Part shown: one piece after another, positions 1 through 11,375 of the stretch | How the letters are laid out: every line of letters starts with the position of its first letter | How positions within the stretch are numbered: the stretch's first letter is position 1 | Origin: Sipunculus nudus | Taxonomy: Eukaryota; Annelida; Sipuncula; Golfingiida; Sipunculidae | Assembly (NCBI GenBank): GCA_026874595.1 | Contig: CM049314.1 | Span: 71,626,300-71,690,299, forward strand | DNA: 64,000 nt | Direction: 5' to 3' | Notes under the pieces: model-generated | The model's input: only the letters and a program-made list of their open reading frames with translations | Database searches by the model: none | What the model was told of the DNA's origin: nothing | Translations under genes and position numbers: made by a program

Positions 1-177
1 ACCTATGCATGGGTCATATCCCTGTTATCAACAGGATACACTCTGGTAAACTGTATCAGACATGTGTATGAAACATTAGCGTTCTGTGACAGACAGTTTT
101 ACTTATAAGAGTTATGCAATGGATTGTCTTGTTTTGTCCTATTTCGCGGTAAAGCGGAACGTGTTTACAAGCTAGTA

Positions 178-178
<1 letters not shown>

Positions 179-233
<55 letters not shown>
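179..233. repeat. (AT)n microsatellite in lectin intron, unit 1
   Basis: Pure AT dinucleotide run of about 27 repeats, in what would be the intron before exon 3. The same site carries a long run in units 3 and 4 but only a few repeats in unit 2 (near 13345). Tyr-Ile reading frames here are artefacts. Confidence 0.97.
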
Positions 234-236
<3 letters not shown>

Positions 237-626
237 AGCTGTCCAATTCATCACTTTCTTTGTCGTCACATTTTGTATTAAGGTCGTCACACAGTATTGC
301 AGGAGAAGATAAACCATTAAATTTATATAAATGGAATAAAAAAACAAGGATATAATGGTAATTATCAAAATAACAAAGATTAATCAATTATAATTTTTAA
401 AAATTTATAATTTGACTCACACCTCAAAATTGAAAGACAATTTCATCTTTACAGAAAATGTTAAATGTCATTCACTTCTTATAATTCAATTTAGCTGCAC
501 CTTGAATGACAATGTATAAGAGAATACATCAAACAAATAAATTAACTGTATGAATGTTCTGTTCTTCAACAAAACTTGTGTACCTGACTACTACAAGAAT
601 AATGAATTAAGATATATTTGTTTTAG

Positions 627-883
627 ACCCAAGATATGACACACTAAGAGCAGACCTTCATCGCGGATACTGAACCTCAGCTAAATATGTTAAAACCGAG
701 GACAAATGGATCTGGGAAGCAACTGGACAAGACATGGTGTATGAAAACTGGGGATTTGATCAGATTCGGCTTCCATGGGAAGGACACATGTACATCGACA
801 TGGGAGTATTTCGGTGGCGATATATACAAAGTACCCGCATATTTTCGCCACTGTGCGAGAGAAAAACAGTTTGTGCGCCATGA
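627..883 (+). pseudogene. C-type lectin exon 3, nonsense-mutated (unit 1, isolated 3' exon)
   Basis: This encodes the second half of a C-type lectin-like domain (CTLD). A TTTTAG acceptor precedes 627. The frame opens AC-CCA (phase 1, completing an Asp codon split by the intron) and ends with TGA at 881-883. The open copy at 13750 has Gly-Tyr-Trp-Thr-Ser; here the Trp codon is TGA at 671-673, residue 15 of the exon. Beyond the stop the frame stays open and keeps WIWEATGQ, YENW and the terminal PLCERK box. Its exons 1 and 2 lie left of the window. The family lacks the EPN/QPD sugar-binding motif, and the Cys expected in the M-C-I position is Tyr. It is a pseudogene by the stop, unless a truncated product is made. 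Confidence 0.85.
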
Positions 884-1150
884 AACTAAAATACACTGAA
901 AGGCTAATATATGGTCCGTCTTGTTTCATGAAAATCTGATTTCCCCTTGGAAAGGAAAAAGAAACATGAATAGATACATGAACATAGACCAATTTTAAAG
1001 AGTCAGTAACATCATTTGAAGAACAAAATGTGTTTTCATTGGGTGAATTCCATATTTTTATATGAAGGTAAGATTACCATTGGCGAAGTACGACATTTTC
1101 CATTTGGCGTTCCGGACTTCTATCTGCTTCTTATTTCCCATAACATTTTA

Positions 1151-1865
1151 CAATGTTCAGTTTAGTCAATGAGGTATTTCTTATACTTCTTTCTTTGTGT
1201 TTTTACAATGTTCAGTTTAGTCAATGAGATATTTCTTATACTTCTTTCTTTGTGTTTTTAGAATGTTCAGTTTAGTCAATGAGATATTTCTTATACTTCT
1301 TTCTTTGTGTTTTTACAATGTTCAGTTTAGTCGATGAGATTTTTCTTATACTTCTTTCTTTGTGTTTTTACAATGTTCAGTTTAGTCGATGAGATATTTC
1401 TTATACTTCTTTCTTTGTGTTTTTACAATGTTCAGTTTAGTCGATAAGATATTTCTTATACTTCTTTCCTTGTGTTTTTACAATGTTCAGTTTAGTCGAT
1501 GAGATATTTCTTATACTTTTTTCTTTGTGTTTTTACAATGTTCAGTTTAGTCAATGAGATAATTCTTATACTTTTTTCTTTGTGTTTTTACAATGTTCAG
1601 TTTAGTCAATGAGATATTTCTTATACATATTTCTTTGTGTTTTTACAATGTTCAGTTTAGTCGATGAGATATTTCTTATACTTCTTTCTTTGTGTTTTTA
1701 CAATGTTCAGTTTAGTCAATGAGATATTTCTTATACTTCTTTCTTTGTGTTTTTACAATGTTCAGTTTAGTCAATGAGATATTTCTTATACTTCTTTCTT
1801 TGTGTTTTTACAATGTTCAGTTTAGTCAATGAGATATTTCTTATACTTCTTTCTTTGTGTTTTCG
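1151..1865. repeat. 55-bp minisatellite, 13 copies (unit 1)
   Basis: Period is exactly 55 bp, counted from successive CAATGTTCAG words at 1151, 1206, 1261 and so on to 1811. Monomers differ at a few sites, such as TCAATGAG versus TCGATGAG and CTTCTTTC versus CTTTTTTC. No spacers separate the copies. The array starts about 270 bp after the lectin stop, so it could lie in a 3' UTR or just downstream. Confidence 0.97.
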
Positions 1866-4230
1866 CCCACGATCAAGTGTGTTGTTTCAGATATTCTTTA
1901 CTTTCCCTTCCTCCTCTTGGAAATAAGTTATTATATCCAAGAATCATGTTACAAAAGTATGAATATGCCGATACAATATTATAAAATGAATAAAACTAAA
2001 GTAAAACCATGTTTTTCTAGTTTACCGACATCTGTTTAGTGAACCTTCGACATCGAATGTAGTATTTTGGACATCGAATGTAGTATTTTAACAGGTCAAA
2101 CAAGATGAGAATGTTCTTAGATATCATATTCCAGCATTTTTATTCTCTGTATGTGGTTATATATTCAAAGAATGAAAAGCTATCAGTTTAAATAAAGCAA
2201 TCGTCACTGCATATCCTTATTTATTTCTAGGATGACATGTAAGTATATTGTTTAAGGAATATTGGGTATATTAAAATATATTTCCGTTTAGTGGACCATG
2301 TTCGTCTGTAACATAAAACATAAAATGGAAAAATATATTGGTAAAATCAGCAGGACGAGGCATAAGACGTTAAGGTACAACCATTAAAGAAGCATGGTAA
2401 AACTGTAATTGTTTTAGGAAGGCCTGTCATAAATGTAGAGTTTTGTTTTCTTTTTAAATCAAGTATTCAAAATATCATTTGGCGTGCGTACCGTTGACTG
2501 GGCATTGGTTAGACCAATCTACTTCATTTCACATCTTGGTTTGGAAACAACTGCTCAAAGGGTCTTAATCCATCAAGTTTTCCCCAGTTCCCTTTAAAAT
2601 ATTCCGCCTTATCATATATTTATATCCAAATGGGTGTTTTGATAAGCACCATGTCAATTTGAATGACTTACACTTGATGCAATGTGCGGACTTCAATTTG
2701 CTTCTTATTGCTTATATTATTTACATTTACTGTTCAGTTAATCAATGAGATATGTTTAGCCAATCATGTAACCATGTTGTATTGTACATTGTAAATAAAT
2801 AATTTTTGTAAAAACATTATGGTAAAAAATGTGGTCACACAATATGTGACCTCATTTTATAATATTACAAACATAATACATACTTATATGGCTGGTCACA
2901 AAAAAGTCAAATAAAATGTAGTCACACCATATTTTTGCCAATATTTATTGGTAAAAATGTGGTGACATCATACCTAACAACATTTTATAATATTATATAA
3001 CTTAATTCGCTGTTCAAATAAAATGTGGTCTTACCTTAATTTTGTTAATATTGTTTGGTAAAAAAAATATTGTCACTTGGTTTGAAAAATATAATTAAAT
3101 ATTGAAAAAATAAGGGAAATTATGATGTAAGTAAATATTTAAATGTTGTCACATGATGTGATCAAATGTATGAATAATAATAACAAAAATAAGGCACGTT
3201 ATGGTGAATTAATAAATATGAATTGTGCCACAAAATATGTTCAAATTTAAGAAAAATGAAAGTTCATACATTTGAATCATGACATTGGATTCTTTGCCCA
3301 ACATGATCCTGTATTTGTTCCGTTTGTCTATCAATATTGGGTATCTTCTCATCTGACTGTCCTGATATACAGTAGTCAAACAGGAAAATAAAAAAAGATA
3401 AACGTGTCTAAAATGTATTTCGATACTCCGTATTTTAATGACTATATTATACAATATTTTATTTATTTGAAATATAAAACATACCTTAAGACAGTGTTGA
3501 ATAGAGCAAGAGTTCACGTGATCAGTAAAATACACTCACAGTCGACAGTTGTTTATTTTTGTCAGCATAACTTCGTCAACTTTTTGAAAATCTAGTTAAA
3601 CGTGGCTAGTTGAGGTAAAAGTTATTTTTTATCTATGCACAAACAGACTTATCCAATTTAATTTTATTTGACATAATATTTTTGTTTAATCTGGTATATA
3701 CGTACATAACGTCGGCTCAGAACGTCTTTAATACGACGTTAATTTCGGTATTTAAAAAAAACGTTTTTGGACAGTTTGTAAAAAATTAATATATATTTAA
3801 TTTACCAAAATATGATATCATTAGATGTGCCGAATCGTAAACTTTTGATGAGAGAACAAAAAAATATGGGTCTATTATATTGCACGATTAATTGTAAACG
3901 ATTGATCGTCAGGATTGATATCAGCTTCTAGATTTTTATTTGACTGTATGATATTTTATTCATGTTGTTTATTGATTTATAAATCAAGATATTCATTTTT
4001 TTAAATTGCTGTCATAAGGGACGCCGTATGCTATAAATTTAAATATAAAGTCTAATAAGCATTTGCGATCATACTAGCAGAAAATTATTATGAATATGGT
4101 AAACCATCAGCAAAATTAATATGAAAGGTAACCCTTGTGAGGTGGCTCATATAACTGAGACACGGAGAACAAGGATTCCATGCTAAGTATTAGATTTTAA
4201 CAATGTACGCTTTAAATCATCACATTTCCT
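1866..4230. other. AT-rich spacer between minisatellite and LINE remnant (unit 1)
   Basis: No supportable gene. Short open frames occur but have no domain sense, and several are interrupted in the other units. An AATAAA hexamer at 1989-1994 is shared with units 3 and 4 but mutated in unit 2. It could serve as a distant poly(A) signal for the lectin exon 3. A diverged local repeat lies at 2821-3075. Confidence 0.6.
2821..3075. repeat. Diverged local repeat (GGTAAAAATGTGGT blocks)
   Basis: Two clear blocks start with GGTAAAAA(A)TGTGGT (near 2821 and 2949) and share a later ATTTTATAATATTA word. A third, weaker block starts near 3057. Spacing is about 130 and 107 bp. The same structure occurs near 15301 (unit 2), 31053 (unit 3) and 46651 (unit 4). 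It is an old, degraded tandem repeat with no coding content seen. Confidence 0.6.
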
Positions 4231-4234
4231 AATG

Positions 4235-5205
4235 TCAACAAAAACTATGTAGACATTCTTAAGTCTCGAAGGACTTTATAGTTGCGCTCCTGTTGGATGT
4301 TCTACAGCCGCGTCATGTATGGCTGGTTAGGCCGATGCAGGGGCGGGAGTCTCCCAGACAGCGATTGCACAGGAACGCTGAAGCTGTTCTGTCAGTTTGA
4401 CCTCTGGCTCGTGGTTTTGGATGGTTTTGTATTGCTGGACTAAAGTCTTTTCTATTTTAGTACTGCCTTTTCTGTATTGTCTGCGTCCAGGTTGTTCGTT
4501 CTAAGGCGATGGCTTCCCCGTTTGATGCATATGACCTTCGGTTCTCTCTTGCGGACATCTTTGTAGCGGAGTTAAGGTCTTCCTGTAGAGGGTGTTCCCT
4601 GTGCCAGTTCACCGAAGGATATCCGTGGGGATCAAACCATCATTCATTCTCATGGAGTGTCCGAGACATCGCAACATCTTTGTTTGAGTATGGCGTACAT
4701 ACTGGGGATTTCATCTCTCTTCATGACAGCAGTGTTTCGTACTTTATCCTGCCAGCCGATGTCCAGGATGCGGAAAGCATTCAGCTTGTGCTCCTGTGTG
4801 GCGCTTGGTGGTCAGGCCTCACTGCCGTACAACAATGTATCTCGGAGCAAGGCTTTAACCAGTACAGCGGGCCGCCCGAATGGTTTGAAGATTTTTGTTT
4901 GCTGGGATTGGCTTTTAGCGCGTTCCCTTTTTCTTCGATGAGGGGTACCATTTCCTCAAAGTGGGCTTGGAACCAGTCTGCTTATCTTAGTTTTATTGTC
5001 AAAGGTGGATATGGCTGTGTTGTAGTCTCTGAAGTGTTTTTGTTTCGTGGTCACTTGCGCCAGGTGGGCCTTGTAGGGATTATTCGATTGCTTTTGCAAA
5101 CTTTTCCACTGTCTTCTATCTGCGTATGCTGTTGGTGTAAATGCAAGTCTGTCTTCCTTTCTGGAGAGATGCAGATTATTCACGCGCAGTTTCAATTTGT
5201 TGCAT
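4235..5205 (-). mobile_element. Non-LTR retrotransposon remnant, antisense (unit 1, shortened)
   Basis: Read on the minus strand with frameshifts, this gives the recognisable C-terminal part of a LINE polyprotein. In order: a LLYGSEA-like stretch, HKLNAFRILD, WQDKVRNTAV, PSMYAILKQR, a LGH..RM.DG.IPTDI stretch, TGRP.LRYKDV.KR, and a Cys-rich end with CNRC and IGL.SH..RC, the usual tail of this LINE group. Frameshifts and stops make it inactive. Compared with units 2 to 4, about 930 bp of the upstream half is missing at a junction near 5205. The long plus-strand frame over it (4509-5216) is only the antisense shadow. Confidence 0.82.
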
Positions 5206-6400
5206 ATAAAAAATGAATTGAAATAATAAAATGACAAGTAATATATAAAACACACTCATTGCTTATAAATTTAATACAAAGCAAATATCACAATATGTTT
5301 CGCAATAAGCTACCACATATCGCAATACAGTGTACTAAGGAATTTGTAGGCGATACCCAGTCCTAGTAAAAAGCATTGTAAAAAAGGGAAATGGATATGC
5401 AATCGTCTGAGAAAGGCGTGGGTTTAACTACTTATTTTAAATCAAGTACTCAAAATAGCCTTTTGAGTTCCTTCATATCAGTGAGTGTCGCATTGATCAA
5501 TGTATGTCTATGGCTATTTTGGTTTACATACAACTGATCAAAGTGTCTGCAACCATCTGGGTCTCTTTGCAAACTCTTTGAAATTAGACTGCCTGATTAA
5601 ATATTGATATTTTAATGGGCGTTTTGACAAGCACACTATTAAATTGATAGACTTACACTTAATGCAATGGGGAAAATCATTGCAAGTATCACGCCTTTCC
5701 TCTGGAAATTAAATTGATTTATAAACTTTTTATTTAAACCAAACCTAGAAAGTCCTCTTTAAATCGAAATATCTCTTAATTTAGTCCTTTTTTGAATTAA
5801 TGGATACATGGACATTTATTAAAAAGTGTCAGGCGATATAAGACATCAGAATAGTTTTTCTAATATAATGTTTTTTTCGACACACTGAAACAAACACAGC
5901 AGTTCAAGCCGATTACAGGATCGGTTATAAAGTTAATTTATCATAATCTTTTATCTTCTAACACAAGCAGATGATTTATTAATGGTCCATATTTAAGTGT
6001 TACATGAGACGTGGGTAGAAGTTGTATCTTTATGCGGTACAAACCGATGAAATATAAATATGATATTATAATATAGTGAAAATAATTTTTCAATGGTATA
6101 AGAGGAATGAAATTGCGTGATGACTGACGTTTTTCAGTTATATATGTTTATTCGTATAACATATGACACTTGACTCATATCTGCAAAAGACCTTTGCTCT
6201 CTCTGAGAAACTCACTTGGAAATGGTTTCAAAGCATTTCTAGAATGTTTCATTTAATAATGTTAAAATGGTTGATAGAATAACTTTACACAAAGAGGATG
6301 CTATTATAGTTAACATTCAATATTGAAACATATTTACTTAAAAGTAAAAGACTATTAACAAGTGGTAGACAGCTGGTGAATATAGGTCTACGAGTGTTCA
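5206..6400. other. AT-rich spacer, no gene seen (unit 1)
   Basis: Shared with units 2 and 3 (about 18.6-19.8 and 34.4-35.55 kb) with scattered substitutions and small indels. No splice-bounded coding segment or RNA gene was recognised. Confidence 0.6.
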
Positions 6401-6645
6401 TCTCTCTGTCTGTACTCTCTTACTGCATTCTTTTTCACTCTGTCTCTTGATTCCTATCACACACTCTCTCTATATCCCTCTCTCTGCCTATTGTTTTCTA
6501 TCCTGTCCCTTGATTTCTCTCTGTCTATCCTCTGTTTATTGATGTCTCCGTCTCTCTCTTTCTCTCTGTTCCCCTATCTTCTCTCGTGTAATCTCTCTGC
6601 TACCCCTGGCTCTTTCATTCTCTTTCGCTGTCTCGGTCTGTACAT
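6401..6645. repeat. CT-rich polypyrimidine tract (unit 1)
   Basis: Dense TCTCT and CTCTG words over about 240 bp, a degenerate simple repeat. Counterparts lie at about 19790-20045 and 35560-35820. Frames rich in Arg, Glu and Ser on the minus strand come from this composition and are not genes. Confidence 0.85.
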
Positions 6646-7025
6646 GTATTAGCATCATAACTTTCATTTCATATGATAGGCTTTAAGTCCTGTCACAAAA
6701 GACTAATTAAAATGTTCCACTTTATGTCTTGTCTATTAATTAGACCAGTTATCTTATCTAAATAGGTTAAATCTGAGTTTTTTTGTCATTCTATGGCTCT
6801 GGTTTATTATTCTGTCATTGAAGTATGAACATGGGCTTATATAAAAACCAATTCTCCCTTCTATTTAATATAGTAAAAAAGAGAAGTCCTTGGGTATTAT
6901 ATTTGTTTTCTGTTTGGACACATAAAGGTATCTCCGACTCTATCTTACTCTCTCTCGATATTTGTATGTGCATATATTATATTATATATATATTATTTAC
7001 TTTTACATATATAGCATATTTGTTT

Positions 7026-7076
7026 TTAGATAGATTGATAGATAGATATAGATAGATAGATAGATAGATAGATATA
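7026..7076. repeat. (GATA)n microsatellite (unit 1)
   Basis: About 12 GATA repeats with two interruptions, next to an AT-rich TATATA stretch. Units 2 and 3 carry shorter versions. Confidence 0.93.
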
Positions 7077-7079
7077 AAT

Positions 7080-9880
7080 CCATAACTTTTAATGTATCAG
7101 AATGCAAATACATGCACCATCGAATAATTTTTTTTCTAAATGTTGTAATGTACTTTTAGAACACAGCCATTGTATTGGAGGACAATGCAGGTTTTCATGT
7201 TGATTGCTCTGGATGAATATTTGTCAGATACAGTATTGTTTTGTGACGGGCATTTATCTATGCGGCCTACAAGGGTATAAAGATATGCCCCTTTCGACCT
7301 CACAAAACAATACTTTTATAATGCTGTCTTTCAAATTTGATGTTTTCAGTTCTGACTTAAAATGCGGACCTGTCCTATTGAATGGTGCAGTTCTCGTAGG
7401 GAATATATTTTAAAGGGATATTGGTCGCATGATTTTACATCCTACCAGGTTGAAAAAAAGCATTTCGTTTATTATACAGGAATAGCGGTTGGTCTCTTAC
7501 AAGTCACTATAAACTTTGAAAACGTTATGTATTTGGATGTTCATTTTGTTGGATCAAAGATAAGATGTTTTCAAAGACCTATATTGAAAAAAAAATTTAA
7601 TAATTGAAACATCTTCTCTAAATAATTGATAATGATCCTTCAGGCAATCTGTTGAAGCTGCATATATGAGATTATTAAAAAAGGATTATTCTATATAAAA
7701 GGATTATTCCATACAAGGGATTATTTCGTGATGAACTTTATTAAATATTTTATATTTCGAGGTAATGATTATATGTGCGGTAAGTGTTAAGATTCGAGGT
7801 GTTTGCATAGTCGAGAAAAGATAGAGATATCAGAAGAAATATCAGAAGAAACAAACAAAAAAACAAGCAAACTGACATATTACACACATGTATATACTTG
7901 TGATTATTCCAGAGCTAACACTCAGAATCTATTATCATTTTAGTTTATTTTTCTTTGAAAAAGAAACTATATATTTGATTGTATATCTGCATCGTATAAT
8001 ATAATTCTGGAGTTATGGGATGGCTCAGTGTAACTGATTTACAATGCTCATCAGATGATTAAAATAGTTGATTATATGATTTTTAATAAAACTATAATGT
8101 GCGTTAAATGCAAGAATCTTTGTAATATAATTTTTTTATGCTCAGCTTTGAATAATCACTGGCGCAACTACATTCTACTGAACAGTAGTTGTAGACCTGC
8201 AGCTTAATGACTCTGTTTTGAACATTTCGAAAATTGTTTTCATAAATAAAAATAATTTAAATGTTTACCGTAGAATTCTCACATGTATTTCGGATTGTAT
8301 TAACTTTTTCTGTAAATTATATATTACTGATAATAATATGATATACTAAGTACTATAATATTACTTTTTACGTAAAAAAAATTATTATAAATCTTTTAAA
8401 AAATAAAAACTATTTATTAAAAAAATATGTCTTTGGAGACAGCCTTTGGAGAATCCGGTCATGAAAAAAGAGACACAATGCAATGATGGGGCTTTCGTTT
8501 TAATGGTCCTTTCCGTTAGGTACAGATAACAAAGACATGCTTCTGAGAAGATACAGGTTTTAGAATCTACTCAAACTGCTTCGAAGCGCAGTAAGTGGGT
8601 TCGTGTACTTTGTATTTTTAAAGAAAATTATCATATACACACATGAATAAGTAACAATTTACATTTTGATATATTTTAATTTGCCTGAAAATTTAATGGA
8701 ACTTGGGTAAACGGTTTCTTGTCTCATGACATAAAAGCAGTTCTCGCTATAATGAGATTTTAATTAATGTAGAGTTTGTTAAACAGATTACATTAATCAT
8801 TACCAGTTTGATTTGCTATACATTTTTTCAAATATCAGATATAAATATATATTTAAAAGTACAAATAAACAGACACGGTTGAAACACAAAAGAGAATAGT
8901 CAAATTTAGTATGGGCGAAACTGCCTTTAAAAAAAGAATATCGACTCGAAAGTTTTAAGTTTAAACGAATCACATTCCTGTTACAAATCAGCTGATTTTA
9001 ACACCAACTACCTCACACGTATTAAACTTTAACATTACCATTGTTCAAATTCATTAATAAGCTGGGATAAATCCTGCAAATCGTTACAATAGATAAAAAG
9101 TGGGTCGGGCAGGTCTCAAGTACTTTTTATAATATCAATAGTTATATATTTCCTTCATATCACGTGGTCTATCGGTATATGAAAAGATGAAGGACTATAG
9201 CTCTCAAGCTGTATGATTTAGGCTCATAGAACTGCATATATATCCAATATACATTAAACCCTAAACTACCCTTAGGTTTAATTATAATCCGTTTCCTTGA
9301 TTTATTCTACATACAGATATATCCATTGCCCTCATAAATAAAAAAGAGACATATTACAAAGTTTGCTTATATTGTAGCCAGTAAAAATAAATACATTATC
9401 GAGTTGAATTGACATCATATTTCATAACAAGCATTCTTTTGTAATTATGAGCCGATGATATTTTAATTGAACGTTAAACTGACTAAAGTATTACAGTCCG
9501 TCGTCATGCGAAACCTTAATAATACATGTTTCGCTCGAGTCGTGGATTATGGAACAATGATGAGGCTCGTGTTTGTCACAAATTCCACCCTGAATCATCA
9601 ATGACCAAAGATACAGCTCAGGGGAAATGCAATAGGATTTGTTTGAGATTTAGTAGGCATTGAATATCAGGAAGAGAAAACGACATTTACCTGCCTACAA
9701 ATATATTTATCTGATAATAATCCATGTCTGAAGAAACACTCCATTGCTTAAGGCATACTTTAATATCCAAACAACAATTAACTAATGACTTTAATGAACA
9801 AGTTCGGACGAGATCATGACATCCAGTATGTGTTCAAAAAATTAATTAATAACTTCTATCCGTCGTTAGAAAAATGACAG
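7080..9880. other. AT-rich spacer with no supported gene (unit 1)
   Basis: Conserved between units as DNA, but reading frames are not. A frame at 7362-7607 here is broken by indels at the matching place near 20780 and 36555. No domain, tRNA or known repeat was recognised by eye. Confidence 0.55.
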
Positions 9881-9888
9881 ATAGAATA

Positions 9889-10110
9889 AGGATATAAAGT
9901 TGGCGATGGGTAAAAATAATATTACAAAGGCCAAGTGAGATCGCCTAGCTAGATTACAAGGTTATACGGGAGCTGCTGATTGACAGCTCAGTAACTTGTA
10001 AGGAAGAAACTCGGAATGTAATTGCTAAGACACAAGATTCGTCTTCATATGCCATGTCCTTTTGTATATAGTCGACATCGGAAGTAGACACACCACATAC
10101 AGGAAGTGCA
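9889..10110 (+). promoter_or_regulatory. TATA-like block, older paralogue of the lectin promoter block (unit 1)
   Basis: GGATATAAAG is followed by an AATAATATTACAAAGG stretch and a GTGAGAT word. Downstream lies a TTCATATGCCA block and a GTCGACATCGGAAGT block. The same series, diverged, surrounds the signal-peptide exon promoter candidate at 24498 and 40271. It recurs at about 23371 (unit 2) and 39144 (unit 3). No signal-peptide exon was seen downstream of this version, so it may be a dead duplicate. Function is inferred only. Confidence 0.35.
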
Positions 10111-11134
10111 CGTATATGCTTTTGGTTCAATATGGCAGCCTTTTCACCCGACCGCATGCCGTGTACGGTTGAGGCTTATTTATATTTACTATAAAGCAAA
10201 TACCAGGAACAGCGAATTCAGCATCAAATGCCAATGAACCGTCGTGATTGGAGAAAATAAATGATCATTTATAGGTTATTAATCCCGTTTTAGAGTTAAT
10301 AACACACACGTTTGTACCACAAAGACTACTTCAAGTCTCTTAAATCACAATGAAATGTAAAAAAAGGCCCTTTGAGAGAAAAAAAAGGCTGTTCGCAAAT
10401 TTGACAAGTAAACGTGCTGTGAAATGCCAGTGTTAATTCTAATCAAATAAACATAAAAAATACATTTAAATATCAAATAAATTCCATAGATTAAATAAAA
10501 AAATGTCAGTTCTAATTAAGCAGACCTTTTCTACATTGATAACACCTGTCAAGCGTTAATGAAAACGTTTATTGGCCCCAATGCATGCATTGTTACTTGA
10601 AACCCCAATTGAATTTTTTTTAAGTGCTACCAATACAAAATCACTTCTATCGAATAATGGCAAATTTTAATAGGTATACAAATAAAGCTGAAATTAGAGA
10701 TTCACTGAAATAACTATAGATATTAAAAGAGGAAAGGATATTGGTAAAAGGAGTGGAAAATAATTCAACTATAGGTTTTTTTTCGTGTATCTAAGTCAAC
10801 TGTCGCGGTTTCTTTAATCGAAATTGTCCTGACAAAAAATAGCCATACCTTATCGTATAGATGGAATGAATAACACTAAAAAATCTCAAGTACATGTATT
10901 TCTTATCGTGGTCTATATATTATCAGAAGTTAATTCTACTTAAATGACTCTGGCTGCTGCAATCACGAATGTGATATGTGTATCTAAGATCATTTTCCAT
11001 GTTTAATCAAACAAAATCTTAGTATTTACTAAAATATGTGGATCTGATATCATATGTTATAAAAATAATCAAGTTAAAAAGTTGTAGGATTTAAGTCCTT
11101 TTCCAAATAACTGGCACAGAAAACTTTACAATTA

Positions 11135-11375
11135 CTTACGGCGGTAGCTCTCTTGGGCCGCTACACAGACCACACACGGTTTTGAGGTCGCTAGGGCCCG
11201 CCATACGCAAATTGCACTTCATCCGATACCAATTTGTAATGCTGGGAAGACATCAGCACACTATTCCCGGGAATGTGCTTGAGGGTCTAAGCTAAGACGT
11301 GAGTGCCTACGGGATTCGAAGCCACGACCACTTGACCACAAGTCCGGCTCCTTTGCCGTTACTCCACCAGGCTCC
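11135..11375 (-). mobile_element. tRNA-derived SINE (unit 1)
   Basis: On the minus strand the element begins GGAGCCTGGTGGAGTAACGG, which fits a pol III A box. About 40 bases on comes GGCTTCGAATCC, one base off the B-box consensus. The remaining ~150 bp is a GC-richer body ending near 11135. The same insertion is present at the same place in units 2 and 3, so it predates the duplication. No cloverleaf could be completed, so it is not called as a tRNA gene. Confidence 0.75.

Noticed and set aside
165-387. Minus-strand frames with Tyr-Ile runs
   Set aside because: Translation of the AT microsatellite.
690-992. 100-residue minus-strand frame repeated in three units
   Set aside because: It is antisense to lectin exon 3, has no domain sense, and is conserved only because the DNA is duplicated.
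1151-1865. Regular repeats resembling a CRISPR array
   Set aside because: Monomers abut with no unique spacers, in eukaryotic DNA. It is a minisatellite.
4509-5216. 235-residue plus-strand frame, with counterparts near 17153 and 33138
   Set aside because: It is the antisense shadow of the LINE C-terminal region; the sense reading is on the minus strand and gives recognisable LINE motifs.
9954-10157. Minus-strand 67-residue frame kept open in three units
   Set aside because: No splice context or domain. Conservation is explained by recent duplication, and it overlaps the TATA-like block on the other strand.
11310-11375. tRNA gene on the minus strand
   Set aside because: A and B boxes are present, but no acceptor stem or full cloverleaf could be paired. 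A SINE head is the better call.
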